Below are positions 19,247 to 27,012 of a DNA stretch of 64,000 nt, piece after piece. The stretch comes from VFKI01 sp033762075 (GTDB lineage Bacteria > Pseudomonadota > Gammaproteobacteria > DSM-16500), in contig JANRLY010000051.1 of assembly GCA_033762075.1 (NCBI GenBank), positions 20,252 to 84,251 on the forward strand. Reading direction: 5' to 3'. Position 1 is the first letter of the stretch. Every line of letters starts with the position of its first letter. The translations under genes and the position numbers were made by a program. The notes beneath the pieces are model-generated. The model was given only the letters and a program-made list of their open reading frames with translations, had not been told where the DNA came from and ran no database searches.

Positions 19247-19261
19247 TACATAAGGATAGCA

Positions 19262-20935
19262 ATGTCAATTCAAATCGCAAATCGACAATTAAAAAAATTT
19301 CTAAATTCCCTGACGAATGAAGTAATTGTTATTAAAGGTAAGTGGGGAACTGGCAAAACCTTTTTATGGGATAAGCTGCTTAAAGAAGCTCAAGACTCTA
19401 ATGAAATCATAATGACGCACTATTCTTACGTATCAGCTTTTGGTTTAAATTCAATTGATGCGCTAAGAGATAAGATTTTCGAAAATCAAATACCCAAAGA
19501 GTTAATTGGAAAGCCAATTAATCTTGAAACTTTTGTTGAAAATATAAATAAAACATTTTCTCATTTACTTAAAAAGGGCAGTAAATCCATTGTAAGAATA
19601 ATTTCTGAAACAATTAATAACAAGTTATTTGGATCGAATGAAACGTTGCCGATATCAAGCTCGATGCTATATATGAGCATTTCAAAAGCAATTATATGCA
19701 TTGATGACCTTGAAAGAAAAGGCAGTGGGATTACACAAAATGAAATTTTAGGCTTAGTCTCTGATTTAAAATATCAAAAGAAATGTAAAGTAATATTAAT
19801 ATTCAATGATGCGGCTTTTACACCTAAAGATAAGAAACGTTACGAAGAATTGCGCGAAAAAGTGATTGATAAGGAAATACACTTTAATCCGACACCAAAA
19901 GAATGCACAGATATACTTTATGCAGGTGTTGACCTTGGAAAAGATAAAAGTGATATACCTATTTTGTGTAATAAATTGGGTATTTCAAATATAAGAATAT
20001 TATTTTCTATTGATAAGCTTGCAAATGATTTGCTACTAATATTGCAAAATTGCGCAAGTGAGATAATTCATAAAGCTCTCAGCACATTAGTCTTGCATTG
20101 CTATTGCTATTACTCGAAAGATGAGTCACTTCCTTCTTTCGAGATTCTGCAAACGCTTACGTATGTTCAAACATATCAATCAAAAGAAGAGGAAAAAAAC
20201 CAAGAAAAATGGGTTTCTAAGCTACAAGAGTACGGTTATATGAATACGGATGACTTTGATTTGCTCATATATGAAGGGGTAAGAAGCGGTTATTTTGACG
20301 AAGACAAAATTCGAGAACAAGTAAAAATCATAACTGAAAAAATTACAGCATCAAAATCGCACGATTCATTTTATGAGGCTTGGGAATTATTTCATGGTAG
20401 TTTCAAAGATAATAAGCAAGAGGTTGTTATTGCGTTACATGATTCATTTACAGAAAACTACAAATATCTATCGCTTACCGATTTAAATGCAACAGTGTTA
20501 GTTTTAAGGGTTTTAGATGAAGGACATAAAGCAGATTCTTTGATTAATTTATATTTAGATGACAAAAAATCCAATGCTGAGCATTTGGCAAAAGTTTATG
20601 CGGCTACTCACTTCGGCGAGAAGATTGATCCAATGATAAAGACAAGTATTGAGGGAATTTTTAGTAGTCTCATAACAGAAAAAACCTTGCATGACGTATT
20701 ATTGAGTATAGCTAGCCGAGATTCATGGAGTGAAAAAGAAAAATATATTATAGAGCAGGCTTCCTCTGATGAAATATATAACCTCTTGAAAGATACTGCG
20801 GGTGATGATTTAAAAAAAATTATTAAATTTGGATTTATGCTATCCAATGAAAAAACGAAAGAAGCGATGAATCGTATACGAGGCGAAAATTCTTTAAATA
20901 GATTAAGAACTGATAAATACTTTAGAAAAGCATAG
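19262..20935 (+). CDS. KAP-like P-loop ATPase, partner of the AbiJ-like protein
   Basis: 557 aa; AAGGA is five bases before the ATG. Walker A is GKWGTGKTFLWDKLL (about residues 26-40), Walker B is AIICIDDLERKG (about 142-153), and a sensor-like FNDAAF follows near residue 181. This layout (P-loop at the extreme N-terminus, hhhhDDLER Walker B) is that of KAP/STAND-like NTPases found in defence islands. Residues 230-557 are helical without a recognised domain and may serve as a sensor. There are no membrane spans, unlike many KAP proteins. It is co-transcribed with the upstream AbiJ-like gene and followed by a strong terminator at 21014. Confidence 0.82.
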   Translation: MSIQIANRQLKKFLNSLTNEVIVIKGKWGTGKTFLWDKLLKEAQDSNEIIMTHYSYVSAFGLNSIDALRDKIFENQIPKELIGKPINLETFVENINKTFSHLLKKGSKSIVRIISETINNKLFGSNETLPISSSMLYMSISKAIICIDDLERKGSGITQNEILGLVSDLKYQKKCKVILIFNDAAFTPKDKKRYEELREKVIDKEIHFNPTPKECTDILYAGVDLGKDKSDIPILCNKLGISNIRILFSIDKLANDLLLILQNCASEIIHKALSTLVLHCYCYYSKDESLPSFEILQTLTYVQTYQSKEEEKNQEKWVSKLQEYGYMNTDDFDLLIYEGVRSGYFDEDKIREQVKIITEKITASKSHDSFYEAWELFHGSFKDNKQEVVIALHDSFTENYKYLSLTDLNATVLVLRVLDEGHKADSLINLYLDDKKSNAEHLAKVYAATHFGEKIDPMIKTSIEGIFSSLITEKTLHDVLLSIASRDSWSEKEKYIIEQASSDEIYNLLKDTAGDDLKKIIKFGFMLSNEKTKEAMNRIRGENSLNRLRTDKYFRKA

Positions 20936-21013
20936 AGTCACTGAAAGGATCCAAGAGTGCAAAGTAAGATGCTGCTTATCGTCATTATATTTTAATGCAG
21001 CGGTCGGTATTAA

Positions 21014-21047
21014 GATGGTGGTGTTTAGTGCCACCATCCTGCTTTTT
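21014..21047 (+). terminator. Rho-independent terminator of the defence operon
   Basis: GATGGTGG (21014-21021), a nine-base loop and CCACCATC (21031-21038) form a perfect 8-bp stem, followed by CTGCTTTTTAAA. It lies between convergent genes and just overlaps the stop of the 21046 gene. Confidence 0.8.
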
Positions 21048-21531
21048 AAAGCGATGAGTTCGGTTTGTTTTTCTGGTGTTTTCTCTGCTTTTTCAATCGA
21101 TAATCAGAAAACGGACTTTTAAAATTCCCCTCAAGGAATATATGTTTAAATATTTCTAATCTTGATTCGGGTTCAAAAGTTGTGTTGTTATCACGTTCTG
21201 CTCCAGCGATATACATTTCCCAATCTTCTAGATGGATTTTATCTTGGTTATCAAACAATAATTTTGCTAGCTCCAATTCAGCTTCCGATGCTTTCAATAA
21301 ATCTGTCCATTTTTTAAAGCCAATCATAAGCGCGATGATATGTTGAGCATTCATTAGAGTGAAATCATCTTCGTCTAGGTCATAAGCCATTATGATTTCT
21401 TCTATATCGAAGTATTTTGGATTGTACTCATATAAATAATCGTCAATTACATTATCAAAGTAAGGGGATTTTGTTTTATAGTCTTTGAATAGATTTTTTG
21501 CTTGAAGCTTGAAGTACTCAATATGCGTCAT
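21046..21531 (-). CDS. Hypothetical protein, island cargo, 161 aa
   Basis: A soluble, acidic protein opening MTHIEYFKLQAKNLFKDYKT. Similar proteins with this opening and with LMNAQHIIALMIGFKKWTDLLKASE occur widely in bacterial genomes, to my recollection without an assigned function. An AGGA is present about seven bases before the ATG. It is convergent with the defence operon. The last 20 residues are basic and low-complexity. Confidence 0.7.
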   Translation of the reverse strand: MTHIEYFKLQAKNLFKDYKTKSPYFDNVIDDYLYEYNPKYFDIEEIIMAYDLDEDDFTLMNAQHIIALMIGFKKWTDLLKASEAELELAKLLFDNQDKIHLEDWEMYIAGAERDNNTTFEPESRLEIFKHIFLEGNFKSPFSDYRLKKQRKHQKNKPNSSL

Positions 21532-21750
21532 AATATAATCCTAATGATTTGACCAAATTTATTATCTAGATTTTTCGCGTTCGTAATCGGTTGTCAGATA
21601 ATAAGCTTGGCTAGGTTTATATTATCTATCATTGGCTGATGAAATCTTTGCACGAACGAGCAGGCTTGCCAACAAGCGCGACGCATTATGGCATGAGATA
21701 TTTTTTAAATGCAATAAAAATTGTGGGGGTTTGTCATTAATGAGCTACAT

Positions 21751-22053
21751 CTATTCCACGTGTAGAGATTTTAAAAATCTTGCTCTTTCTGTTTTACTCA
21801 TTTTATAGAATAAGGCTATAGCCTTAGCGACATCGTCGCTCTCAGCATAAAAATACGCTACTGGTACTTTCAAAACTTTCCCTATGCGTTTCAAGGTTTC
21901 AAAGTCGGGTTGGTGCCTACCAATCTCATAGTGGTTCATGCGTGAACTGGCAGAGAATTCATCCATGCCAGCAGCAATACCCAATTTCTTCTGGGATAGC
22001 CCTGCTGCCAGTCTGGCTTCTTTAAGCCTCTTGCATATAGGAGATTCTGCCAT
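21751..22053 (-). CDS. XRE-family transcriptional regulator
   Basis: A 100-aa protein whose first 65 residues are a Cro/CI-type helix-turn-helix (RLKEARLAAGLSQKKLGIAAGM, NHYEIGRHQPDFETLKRIGKVL). The remainder (VPVAYFYAESDDVAKAIALFYKM) is a short dimerisation-like tail typical of element repressors. The gene is divergent from the 22250 gene, and palindromes in the space between are candidate operators. It probably controls the element and its own synthesis. Confidence 0.92.
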   Translation of the reverse strand: MAESPICKRLKEARLAAGLSQKKLGIAAGMDEFSASSRMNHYEIGRHQPDFETLKRIGKVLKVPVAYFYAESDDVAKAIALFYKMSKTERARFLKSLHVE

Positions 22054-22082
22054 TTTAAGCCCATAAGTACATTACTTACATG

Positions 22083-22133
22083 CTTAGAGAATCTAAGTTT
22101 TTCCTTGACCTGAATACTTAGGAATCCTATGCA
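22083..22133 (+). promoter_or_regulatory. Putative repressor operators overlapping a rightward promoter
   Basis: Two related palindromes, CTTAGA-GAA-TCTAAG (22083-22097) and CTTAGG-AAT-CCTATG (22117-22131), are centred 34 bp apart. Between and across them a sigma70-like promoter can be read: TTGACC (22105-22110), 17 bases, TATGCA (22128-22133). The arrangement next to the XRE gene suggests autoregulation and control of rightward transcription. Confidence 0.5.
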
Positions 22134-22249
22134 TTCATTCCAAAGTAGTGTATATTAATGACACAATTTGCAATATTGTCATTAAATATGTCAAAAAGGA
22201 TGGAACATCAGTATTAAGGAGGTAAAAACTAATTTTAATTGAGGTACTT

Positions 22250-22668
22250 ATGAAAAAAGCATCGTTAGCTGAGAAAATGATTAATTTTTTGAAATTTCCT
22301 TCAAGGGCTAGCTTAGTAAAGCGATTAAATCGAATTCAGTTTATAAAGGCTCAAGTGATTACATTCATGATGTATGCAGCCTTCTTTTTGTTAATAGCAG
22401 AAATATTGCCGCACAATCTCACAGACGGACTAAGGCTTGTTTTAATGTTGCCTTTTTAGGACTGTTTTTCTTTTTTTTCTTATGCACTATTGCTAATAGA
22501 TTGCATGATTTTGATTGCTCTGGATGGTGGGCACTGATTTTCTTTATCCCTTATTTAAATGTCTTATTTCTTCTTGGATTGTGCACTCGGCCTGGGTCAA
22601 AAGGTGAAAACAAGTATGGCGAACCATCTAATCAAATATTGGTATTTACTAACGCAAGAGAGCAATGA
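22250..22668 (+). pseudogene. Frameshifted DUF805 membrane protein
   Basis: The frame from ATG 22250 (GAGGT five bases upstream) encodes 69 aa of an N-terminal membrane region and stops at 22457. In the shifted frame from about 22441 to 22668 the sequence continues as NVAFLGLFFFFF, then NRLHDFDCSGWWALIFF, the hallmark RLHDxxxSGWW of DUF805 proteins, and ends GLCTRPGSKGENKYGEPS. One frameshift between about 22390 and 22445 explains both halves. It is a recent pseudogene or a sequencing error; the run of Ts at 22466-22478 is a plausible error-prone site but lies just downstream. Confidence 0.75.
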
Positions 22669-22939
22669 TTTCCTCAGTTGAGATGATGCTCTCTTTAATG
22701 GTACATCTAATTGCTTGCCGGATATTTTTAACTGTTTTTGTATAATTACCATGCTTGAGCGCATTCTGGTTGCCACGTCGGGCGCCACTACCCTTGGAGC
22801 CGCCATGCATTCGGCAACGTTTTTTTTCTAGTACTGCCGGAGCCTGACATGCTGTGCCCTTTCTTGTTTTTGCACCACAGCGAGGCGAATTTAAAAAAGG
22901 ATATTTTTCCCTTTGCATGGGGTTAATTTCATTTTTCAT
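22649..22939 (-). CDS. Small Cys/Gly-rich mobile-element protein (HGGSKGSGARRGNQNA motif)
   Basis: About 96 aa from ATG 22939 (MKNEINPMQREKYPF), which overlaps the stop of the upstream gene by 11 bp. It contains CGAKTRKGTACQAP, CRMHGGSKG and GARRGNQNALKHGNYTK, a set of small-protein signatures common in phage and plasmid genes of many bacteria. Cys and His spacing suggests one small zinc-binding unit. Function is unknown, although some relatives lie near terminase genes. The 3' end overlaps the tail of the DUF805 pseudogene on the opposite strand. Confidence 0.75.
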   Translation of the reverse strand: MKNEINPMQREKYPFLNSPRCGAKTRKGTACQAPAVLEKKRCRMHGGSKGSGARRGNQNALKHGNYTKTVKNIRQAIRCTIKESIISTEEIIALLR

Positions 22940-23450
22940 TAGGCACACCCCCGTTATTTGCATTTACCTGACCCACAATAGCTTGCGCTCCCTGATGGAT
23001 ATGCAAGTGTTCGACAGCAACCTTTTGCTGGCACTCCCCCTGTAATTTTTGAAACAACGTTACCTGAGAAACAAAGACGTTCGAGAGCTTGGTAATTGCA
23101 TTAATATAATATTGATTGCTCTCAGGGCGATGCATCGAACGATTTGCATATGATAATAATTTTTGCTGTAACTCATGAATGCCAAGTAATTGGGTCGATA
23201 GAAGATGTTCAAGTAGCCCTTTCGCGCCAAGAGCATCTGCAAAGATTTTTGTTGCTTGGCATAATTCACTCACCTTTTGCTTCTTCTCTTCATCACACAT
23301 CTCGGAAAAGTCTATACATTTAGTTGCATAGCTGTCTAAAACAGCAGAAATAGCCTTTTTTTCTAGGTCGTCACTTGTCGATTCTTGGATAATCATTTCA
23401 CATGATTTTTCTATTTTAACTAAGTTGTTGTGATGTTTTTTAACTACCAT
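22929..23450 (-). CDS. Hypothetical mobile-element protein, 173 aa
   Basis: It has an excellent ribosome site (GGAGGTGAATT before the ATG). The protein is helical and ends with QQKVAVEHLHIHQGAQAIVG, a C-terminal signature seen together with the HGGSKG-type small protein in element-borne gene pairs. Its role is unknown; possibilities are a small-terminase-like or regulatory protein. It is co-translated with the following gene through an 11-bp overlap. Confidence 0.75.
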   Translation of the reverse strand: MVVKKHHNNLVKIEKSCEMIIQESTSDDLEKKAISAVLDSYATKCIDFSEMCDEEKKQKVSELCQATKIFADALGAKGLLEHLLSTQLLGIHELQQKLLSYANRSMHRPESNQYYINAITKLSNVFVSQVTLFQKLQGECQQKVAVEHLHIHQGAQAIVGQVNANNGGVPNEK

Positions 23451-23453
23451 AAT

Positions 23454-23993
23454 TCACCTCCATGAAGTGTTCTGGTTCGTCAGTGTTTTGAGTAGCCAAG
23501 TATTTGCGGCTTTTCTGCCAGCATTTTGCTTTCTATATGTTGCTGTTTCTTCCCTCATTGCGTTATGCCAGCGATCAATATATTCACTTAAGTAACAGGC
23601 AAGTGTTGGGCGATTGATCCCAAAACAAACCGCTCTCAGCCAACGTTGATCATCTGGTAATAAATCTATATTTAGTCCAACTGCATTAGAAATAAAACCA
23701 TCTAGCATGTCTGTTGCACTATGCATCAGGAAACTTTTATTAGTGATATTTGCTGCAAAAGTTTCCTTATCAATTGATACCGGTTTCCTGCTAGTTTCCT
23801 TTGAGATTTCCTCTTTAAAGCTAGATATACGCTGGCTTTTTTCATAAGGTATGCGTTCAAAGTTTCCAGCAGTGTTTCCTGATTTACCTTGAGGGTTTCC
23901 TGTTTCCTTCGCTAAGGGTGTGAAACAGGAAACTTTAGTGTCATGGCAATATTTAGATAACACTTTTTGGGCTAGATATTGTAAGTTACCCAT
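23454..23993 (-). CDS. Hypothetical protein, 179 aa, downstream of the RepA-like gene
   Basis: The start overlaps the end of the RepA-like ATPase gene by eight bases and is preceded by TGAGGT. The N-terminal half is Lys/Ser-rich and probably disordered; the C-terminal half is helical (LPDDQRWLRAVCFGINRPTL, SEYIDRWHNAM). No family is recognised. Its place between a RepA-like ATPase and two element proteins suggests an accessory replication or regulatory role. Confidence 0.65.
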   Translation of the reverse strand: MGNLQYLAQKVLSKYCHDTKVSCFTPLAKETGNPQGKSGNTAGNFERIPYEKSQRISSFKEEISKETSRKPVSIDKETFAANITNKSFLMHSATDMLDGFISNAVGLNIDLLPDDQRWLRAVCFGINRPTLACYLSEYIDRWHNAMREETATYRKQNAGRKAANTWLLKTLTNQNTSWR

Positions 23994-24930
23994 CTTTTTT
24001 TACCTCACCAAGACCCCTAGCTTTTTTGTGTAATTTACTTACTTGGCTCTTTGATAGCTCTAGCTCGATTGCAATCTCTTTTTGTGAAAGCCCCTCATTT
24101 GCAAGTGCAACCACACGCTGATAATTATTTTGCTCAAGTGATTCGTATCTCCATCCCTCATCTGTAAGCCGACACCTGATAGGATTGACGCAATCACCCA
24201 CCATGCCTCGCGCTTTCTCAAAGTGAAGCTCAAAACATGCTCCATCAGATGGCTCGTAGTCCGATGGGTGTTTGAGCACAATAACAGTATCTAAAACATC
24301 CTCTCGCTTGCTTGTTCCTCTTTGATTACCATTTTTGGCAGCATGATGGACAAACAATACGCTTTTACCTTGTTTTCTCAGAGATAGCGCCCATTGTTGC
24401 AAGGGAATCCAGCTTTCGGCTTCGTTCTCTTTAGCAGATCCTCCTAGAGTTGAAATATTATCAACAATAATTAAATCAGCTTCGTTAGTTTGTTCACGAA
24501 TTGATTCTTGCCCGTCTAAAGTGCTTAAATCCGGCATGAAATTACCCTGCAAGTCCGGCGTAATAAAAAACGGTTCAATCATTTTTTCATTAGCAGACAT
24601 TCTATTTTCAATTTCAGCTAAACGTTTTTGCATCGTATTTGCTGGCATTTCTCCATCAATATAGAGAACCTTAACTGGCTTAGTAGCGGTAAATGATAGG
24701 AAATCCGCTCCATATGCTAGAGTCATTGCTATTTCAAGGGCAAAAAAAGTTTTACCGACGCCGCGCTTGGCGTAGACCATGCACAACCCTGATCTTGGCA
24801 GCCAAGGGTTTAGCAAATTTTCGCGCGGGGGTAACTCCATGCTTAAAAATTCACTCAAACTAACAGCTCTTACTTGTAGTTCTTCTGTTTCAATAGAGTT
24901 TGAGAATGCATCCAGACTGGCGAGGCTCAT
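23986..24930 (-). CDS. RepA-like RecA-fold ATPase/helicase with C-terminal HTH
   Basis: 314 aa from ATG 24930; this start overlaps the upstream stop as ATGA and has AAGGGGG before it, so it is preferred over the ATG at 24957. Walker A is AKRGVGKTFFALEIA, Walker B is ADLIIVDNISTLGG, followed by SVLFVHHAAKNGNQRGTS, as in RSF1010 RepA-type hexameric helicases and related AAA_25 ATPases. The last 45 residues form an HTH (LSQKEIAIELELSKSQVSKLH). It is likely to drive element replication together with the preceding Toprim protein. Confidence 0.88.
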   Translation of the reverse strand: MSLASLDAFSNSIETEELQVRAVSLSEFLSMELPPRENLLNPWLPRSGLCMVYAKRGVGKTFFALEIAMTLAYGADFLSFTATKPVKVLYIDGEMPANTMQKRLAEIENRMSANEKMIEPFFITPDLQGNFMPDLSTLDGQESIREQTNEADLIIVDNISTLGGSAKENEAESWIPLQQWALSLRKQGKSVLFVHHAAKNGNQRGTSKREDVLDTVIVLKHPSDYEPSDGACFELHFEKARGMVGDCVNPIRCRLTDEGWRYESLEQNNYQRVVALANEGLSQKEIAIELELSKSQVSKLHKKARGLGEVKKDG

Positions 24931-25814
24931 AATTGTGCCCCCCTTGCACTTAGGCAATATAAGTCATTGAAGTCGGTTAATTTCTTGTTAAAACCTGGTG
25001 GGAACTTTGGTTTTATGATTATCGCCTTCACTGCTCTTGCTGCTTCTCTTGCTTTATGCAGGCCAACCGGATCAATATCGGCACCTATTATTATCTCTGA
25101 TGTAGGTAATTGTTGGCGAATGTTAACGGCAACAGCTTTTAAATTACCGGCATTACAGGCAGCGATTACACATGCGTCTGGATATTTTTGTGCGAGTGCG
25201 CCACCCGTCGAGAATCCTTCGCAGATCAATATTTTTCTGCTAGCGATTAATTGATGCTGGATAGGTATAAAATGTCCTGTAATAACGCCATTAGACAAAA
25301 ACCACTTCCCACCATCTGAAGTAATATACTGTAAACTTGAAAATTCGCCGTTAAAGTTTATAACGGGGAGAACAAGATTACTTCCTTGTTGGCGGGCATA
25401 AAATGGCTTAATGCGCTTGTGTACCAAATAGCGGTGATTAGGGTTCGCAAAAAGACAGCCAGAAAAAATATGCTCTGCTAATCTCGCAGCATCAGCTTGT
25501 TCTTTAGCTCGGACTGCTGCATGTTGTCGTTTTGCTTCTTCGATTTGTCGTTTGTATTCTGCATATTCCCAATTGCTCATATATCTATGCTTTTTAGAGC
25601 ACCATTTATGAGTTATACCAGCTTTCCAGCTACCAAATACGCCGCAGGATATATTATTCATAAAAAGCAGGTAATAACCGTTTTTAGATCCTTTTTTATC
25701 ACCTTGGACATGAAAACGATATAACTTACCATCGCTAATAATTTGCTGGGGTGGTGTAATTCCATGCTCTACCATTGCAGCTTGGAAATTTTGAATAATT
25801 TGATTAGAATGCAT
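24927..25814 (-). CDS. Toprim-domain primase-like protein
   Basis: 295 aa; AGGAG is eight bases before ATG 25814. The N-terminal part (residues 1-70) contains KLYRFHVQGDKKGSKNGYY, then GVFGSWKAGITHKW, typical of phage/plasmid primases of the P4/DUF5906-associated type. After a charged helix comes a Toprim domain: ILICEGFSTGGALAQ (catalytic Glu, about residue 211) and IIGADIDPVGLHKAREAA (DxD, about 255). The expected role is primer synthesis on element DNA. It overlaps both neighbours (11 bp upstream, 4 bp downstream), so the genes form one operon. Confidence 0.88.
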   Translation of the reverse strand: MHSNQIIQNFQAAMVEHGITPPQQIISDGKLYRFHVQGDKKGSKNGYYLLFMNNISCGVFGSWKAGITHKWCSKKHRYMSNWEYAEYKRQIEEAKRQHAAVRAKEQADAARLAEHIFSGCLFANPNHRYLVHKRIKPFYARQQGSNLVLPVINFNGEFSSLQYITSDGGKWFLSNGVITGHFIPIQHQLIASRKILICEGFSTGGALAQKYPDACVIAACNAGNLKAVAVNIRQQLPTSEIIIGADIDPVGLHKAREAARAVKAIIIKPKFPPGFNKKLTDFNDLYCLSARGAQL

Positions 25815-25989
25815 GCTTGTTACTCCTACGTAACTTTTGCCCTAAGATTTCAACTTGGTGGCGAGCCTCGTTCAATTGGCGTTGAATATATTTTTGGCTT
25901 GCCCTCTGTTGTTTGGCATTACTCACTATTCTTTGCTGTAATAGGCTCGATAGCAGTGTTAGGTATTCTTCAAAGATTTTTTCTTGCAT
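25804..25989 (-). CDS. Small coiled-coil protein of the replication operon, 61 aa
   Basis: It has a good GAGGGA site before the ATG and overlaps both the AlpA gene (31 bp) and the Toprim gene (11 bp), as expected in this compact operon. It is helical and Gln/Arg-rich (QRASQKYIQRQLNEARHQVE). The function is unknown. The gene is supported by its ribosome site and context, not by homology. Confidence 0.55.
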   Translation of the reverse strand: MQEKIFEEYLTLLSSLLQQRIVSNAKQQRASQKYIQRQLNEARHQVEILGQKLRRSNKHAF

Positions 25990-26201
25990 AACTTTCCCTC
26001 TCTGGCTTCATATCCAAAAGATTCAGTTTCAATAAGCTGACGTATCTCGTCTGCTCGCCAAACTGTTAATCTAGGCCCGATTTTTACTGGTTTTGGAAAA
26101 CGTCCTTCTTTAACGCCAGCCCACCATGTTGATTTACCAATGGGGATAAGCTGAAGAACATCAGTGATTCTTAAAAATCCAGAGTTTGATAATTGATTCA
26201 T
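25959..26201 (-). CDS. AlpA-family regulator / excisionase-like protein
   Basis: 80 aa with a winged-helix AlpA domain: GFLRITDVLQLIPIGKSTWW, then GRFPKPVKIGPRLTVWRADEIRQLI. AlpA proteins of P4-like elements activate or assist excision and regulate integrase. AGAGG lies eight bases before the ATG. It begins the replication block, downstream of the integrase and the 26296 gene on the same strand. Confidence 0.93.
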   Translation of the reverse strand: MNQLSNSGFLRITDVLQLIPIGKSTWWAGVKEGRFPKPVKIGPRLTVWRADEIRQLIETESFGYEAREGKLCKKKSLKNT

Positions 26202-26295
26202 GTGAAAGCCTCTTTTGTCTTATTGAACACAAGGCCATCTTATTGGGTTGTACTAAGAATAGATAAAGGAATAAAATCCGATTTTGTTTGTGAGT

Positions 26296-27012
26296 TTATT
26301 CCTGAAATAGGCATTCATCGATTTGTGAGATTGTATTGGAGTAAGCGTTATCTTTGCGCCTTTTAGGAATTAGTTTAGAAGCATATGTACCAAGCGATTC
26401 ATTTTTGATATCCAAAGTCATCCCTTGTGACTGAAGTATAATTTGCATATCGATCATAAAATCGTAAAAACAACCATAATATTGGCCATCATGTTCATTT
26501 CGATAACATCTAGGTTTCAACTTCGAACCATCCATGAACATCTTAACAAGTAAATTAACGCAACTTTCGTTATGTGTCTCTGAGGGCCTACCTTTGCCAA
26601 TAGGAGGTAATGACTTTAAGCTTTTTTGCCAGTTCGCTTTAAAATCCATCAAGATGTCTTGAAACTCTTCATGAGTTAACCCTAGTTTGGGGCTATAGTA
26701 CAAAGCTTCGTCTGCAAAGGGGTCTAAATATTTTGAAAAATCATCACGCTGCTTTGAAAAATTAGCGACTAGGTCTGTTAAAGCAGTTGTTACATTAATT
26801 AGATTTGTAAAATGAGCTTTCATTTCTCGAATAACAGTAAGGCGATCTTCATGTTCATTGTATAAGTCAGACCAATTTTTAAGATCGCGCAACCAGCCAT
26901 AAAAATCAAAATTCACCTTAAAGTCGTATTTATCTTTAATTTGTTTAATCATTATGGATAAAATTAAATTCTCTAGATATCCGTAAAAAAATTGATTTAA
27001 TTTTATAGTCAT
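26296..27012 (-). CDS. Hypothetical protein coupled to integrase, 238 aa
   Basis: The frame stays open upstream, but ATG 27012 (MTIKLNQFFYGYL) overlaps the integrase stop as ATGA and is the natural start. It is a soluble, mostly helical protein with a basic central patch (IGKGRPSETHNES) and no recognised family. Proteins of this kind are often found just after P4-type integrases; the function is unknown. Confidence 0.7.
   Translation of the reverse strand: MTIKLNQFFYGYLENLILSIMIKQIKDKYDFKVNFDFYGWLRDLKNWSDLYNEHEDRLTVIREMKAHFTNLINVTTALTDLVANFSKQRDDFSKYLDPFADEALYYSPKLGLTHEEFQDILMDFKANWQKSLKSLPPIGKGRPSETHNESCVNLLVKMFMDGSKLKPRCYRNEHDGQYYGCFYDFMIDMQIILQSQGMTLDIKNESLGTYASKLIPKRRKDNAYSNTISQIDECLFQE

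Noticed and set aside
22216..22249. Possible leader peptide after the strong GGAGG at 22218
   Set aside because: No start codon at suitable distance and stops soon follow; the GAGGT at 22239 serves ATG 22250.
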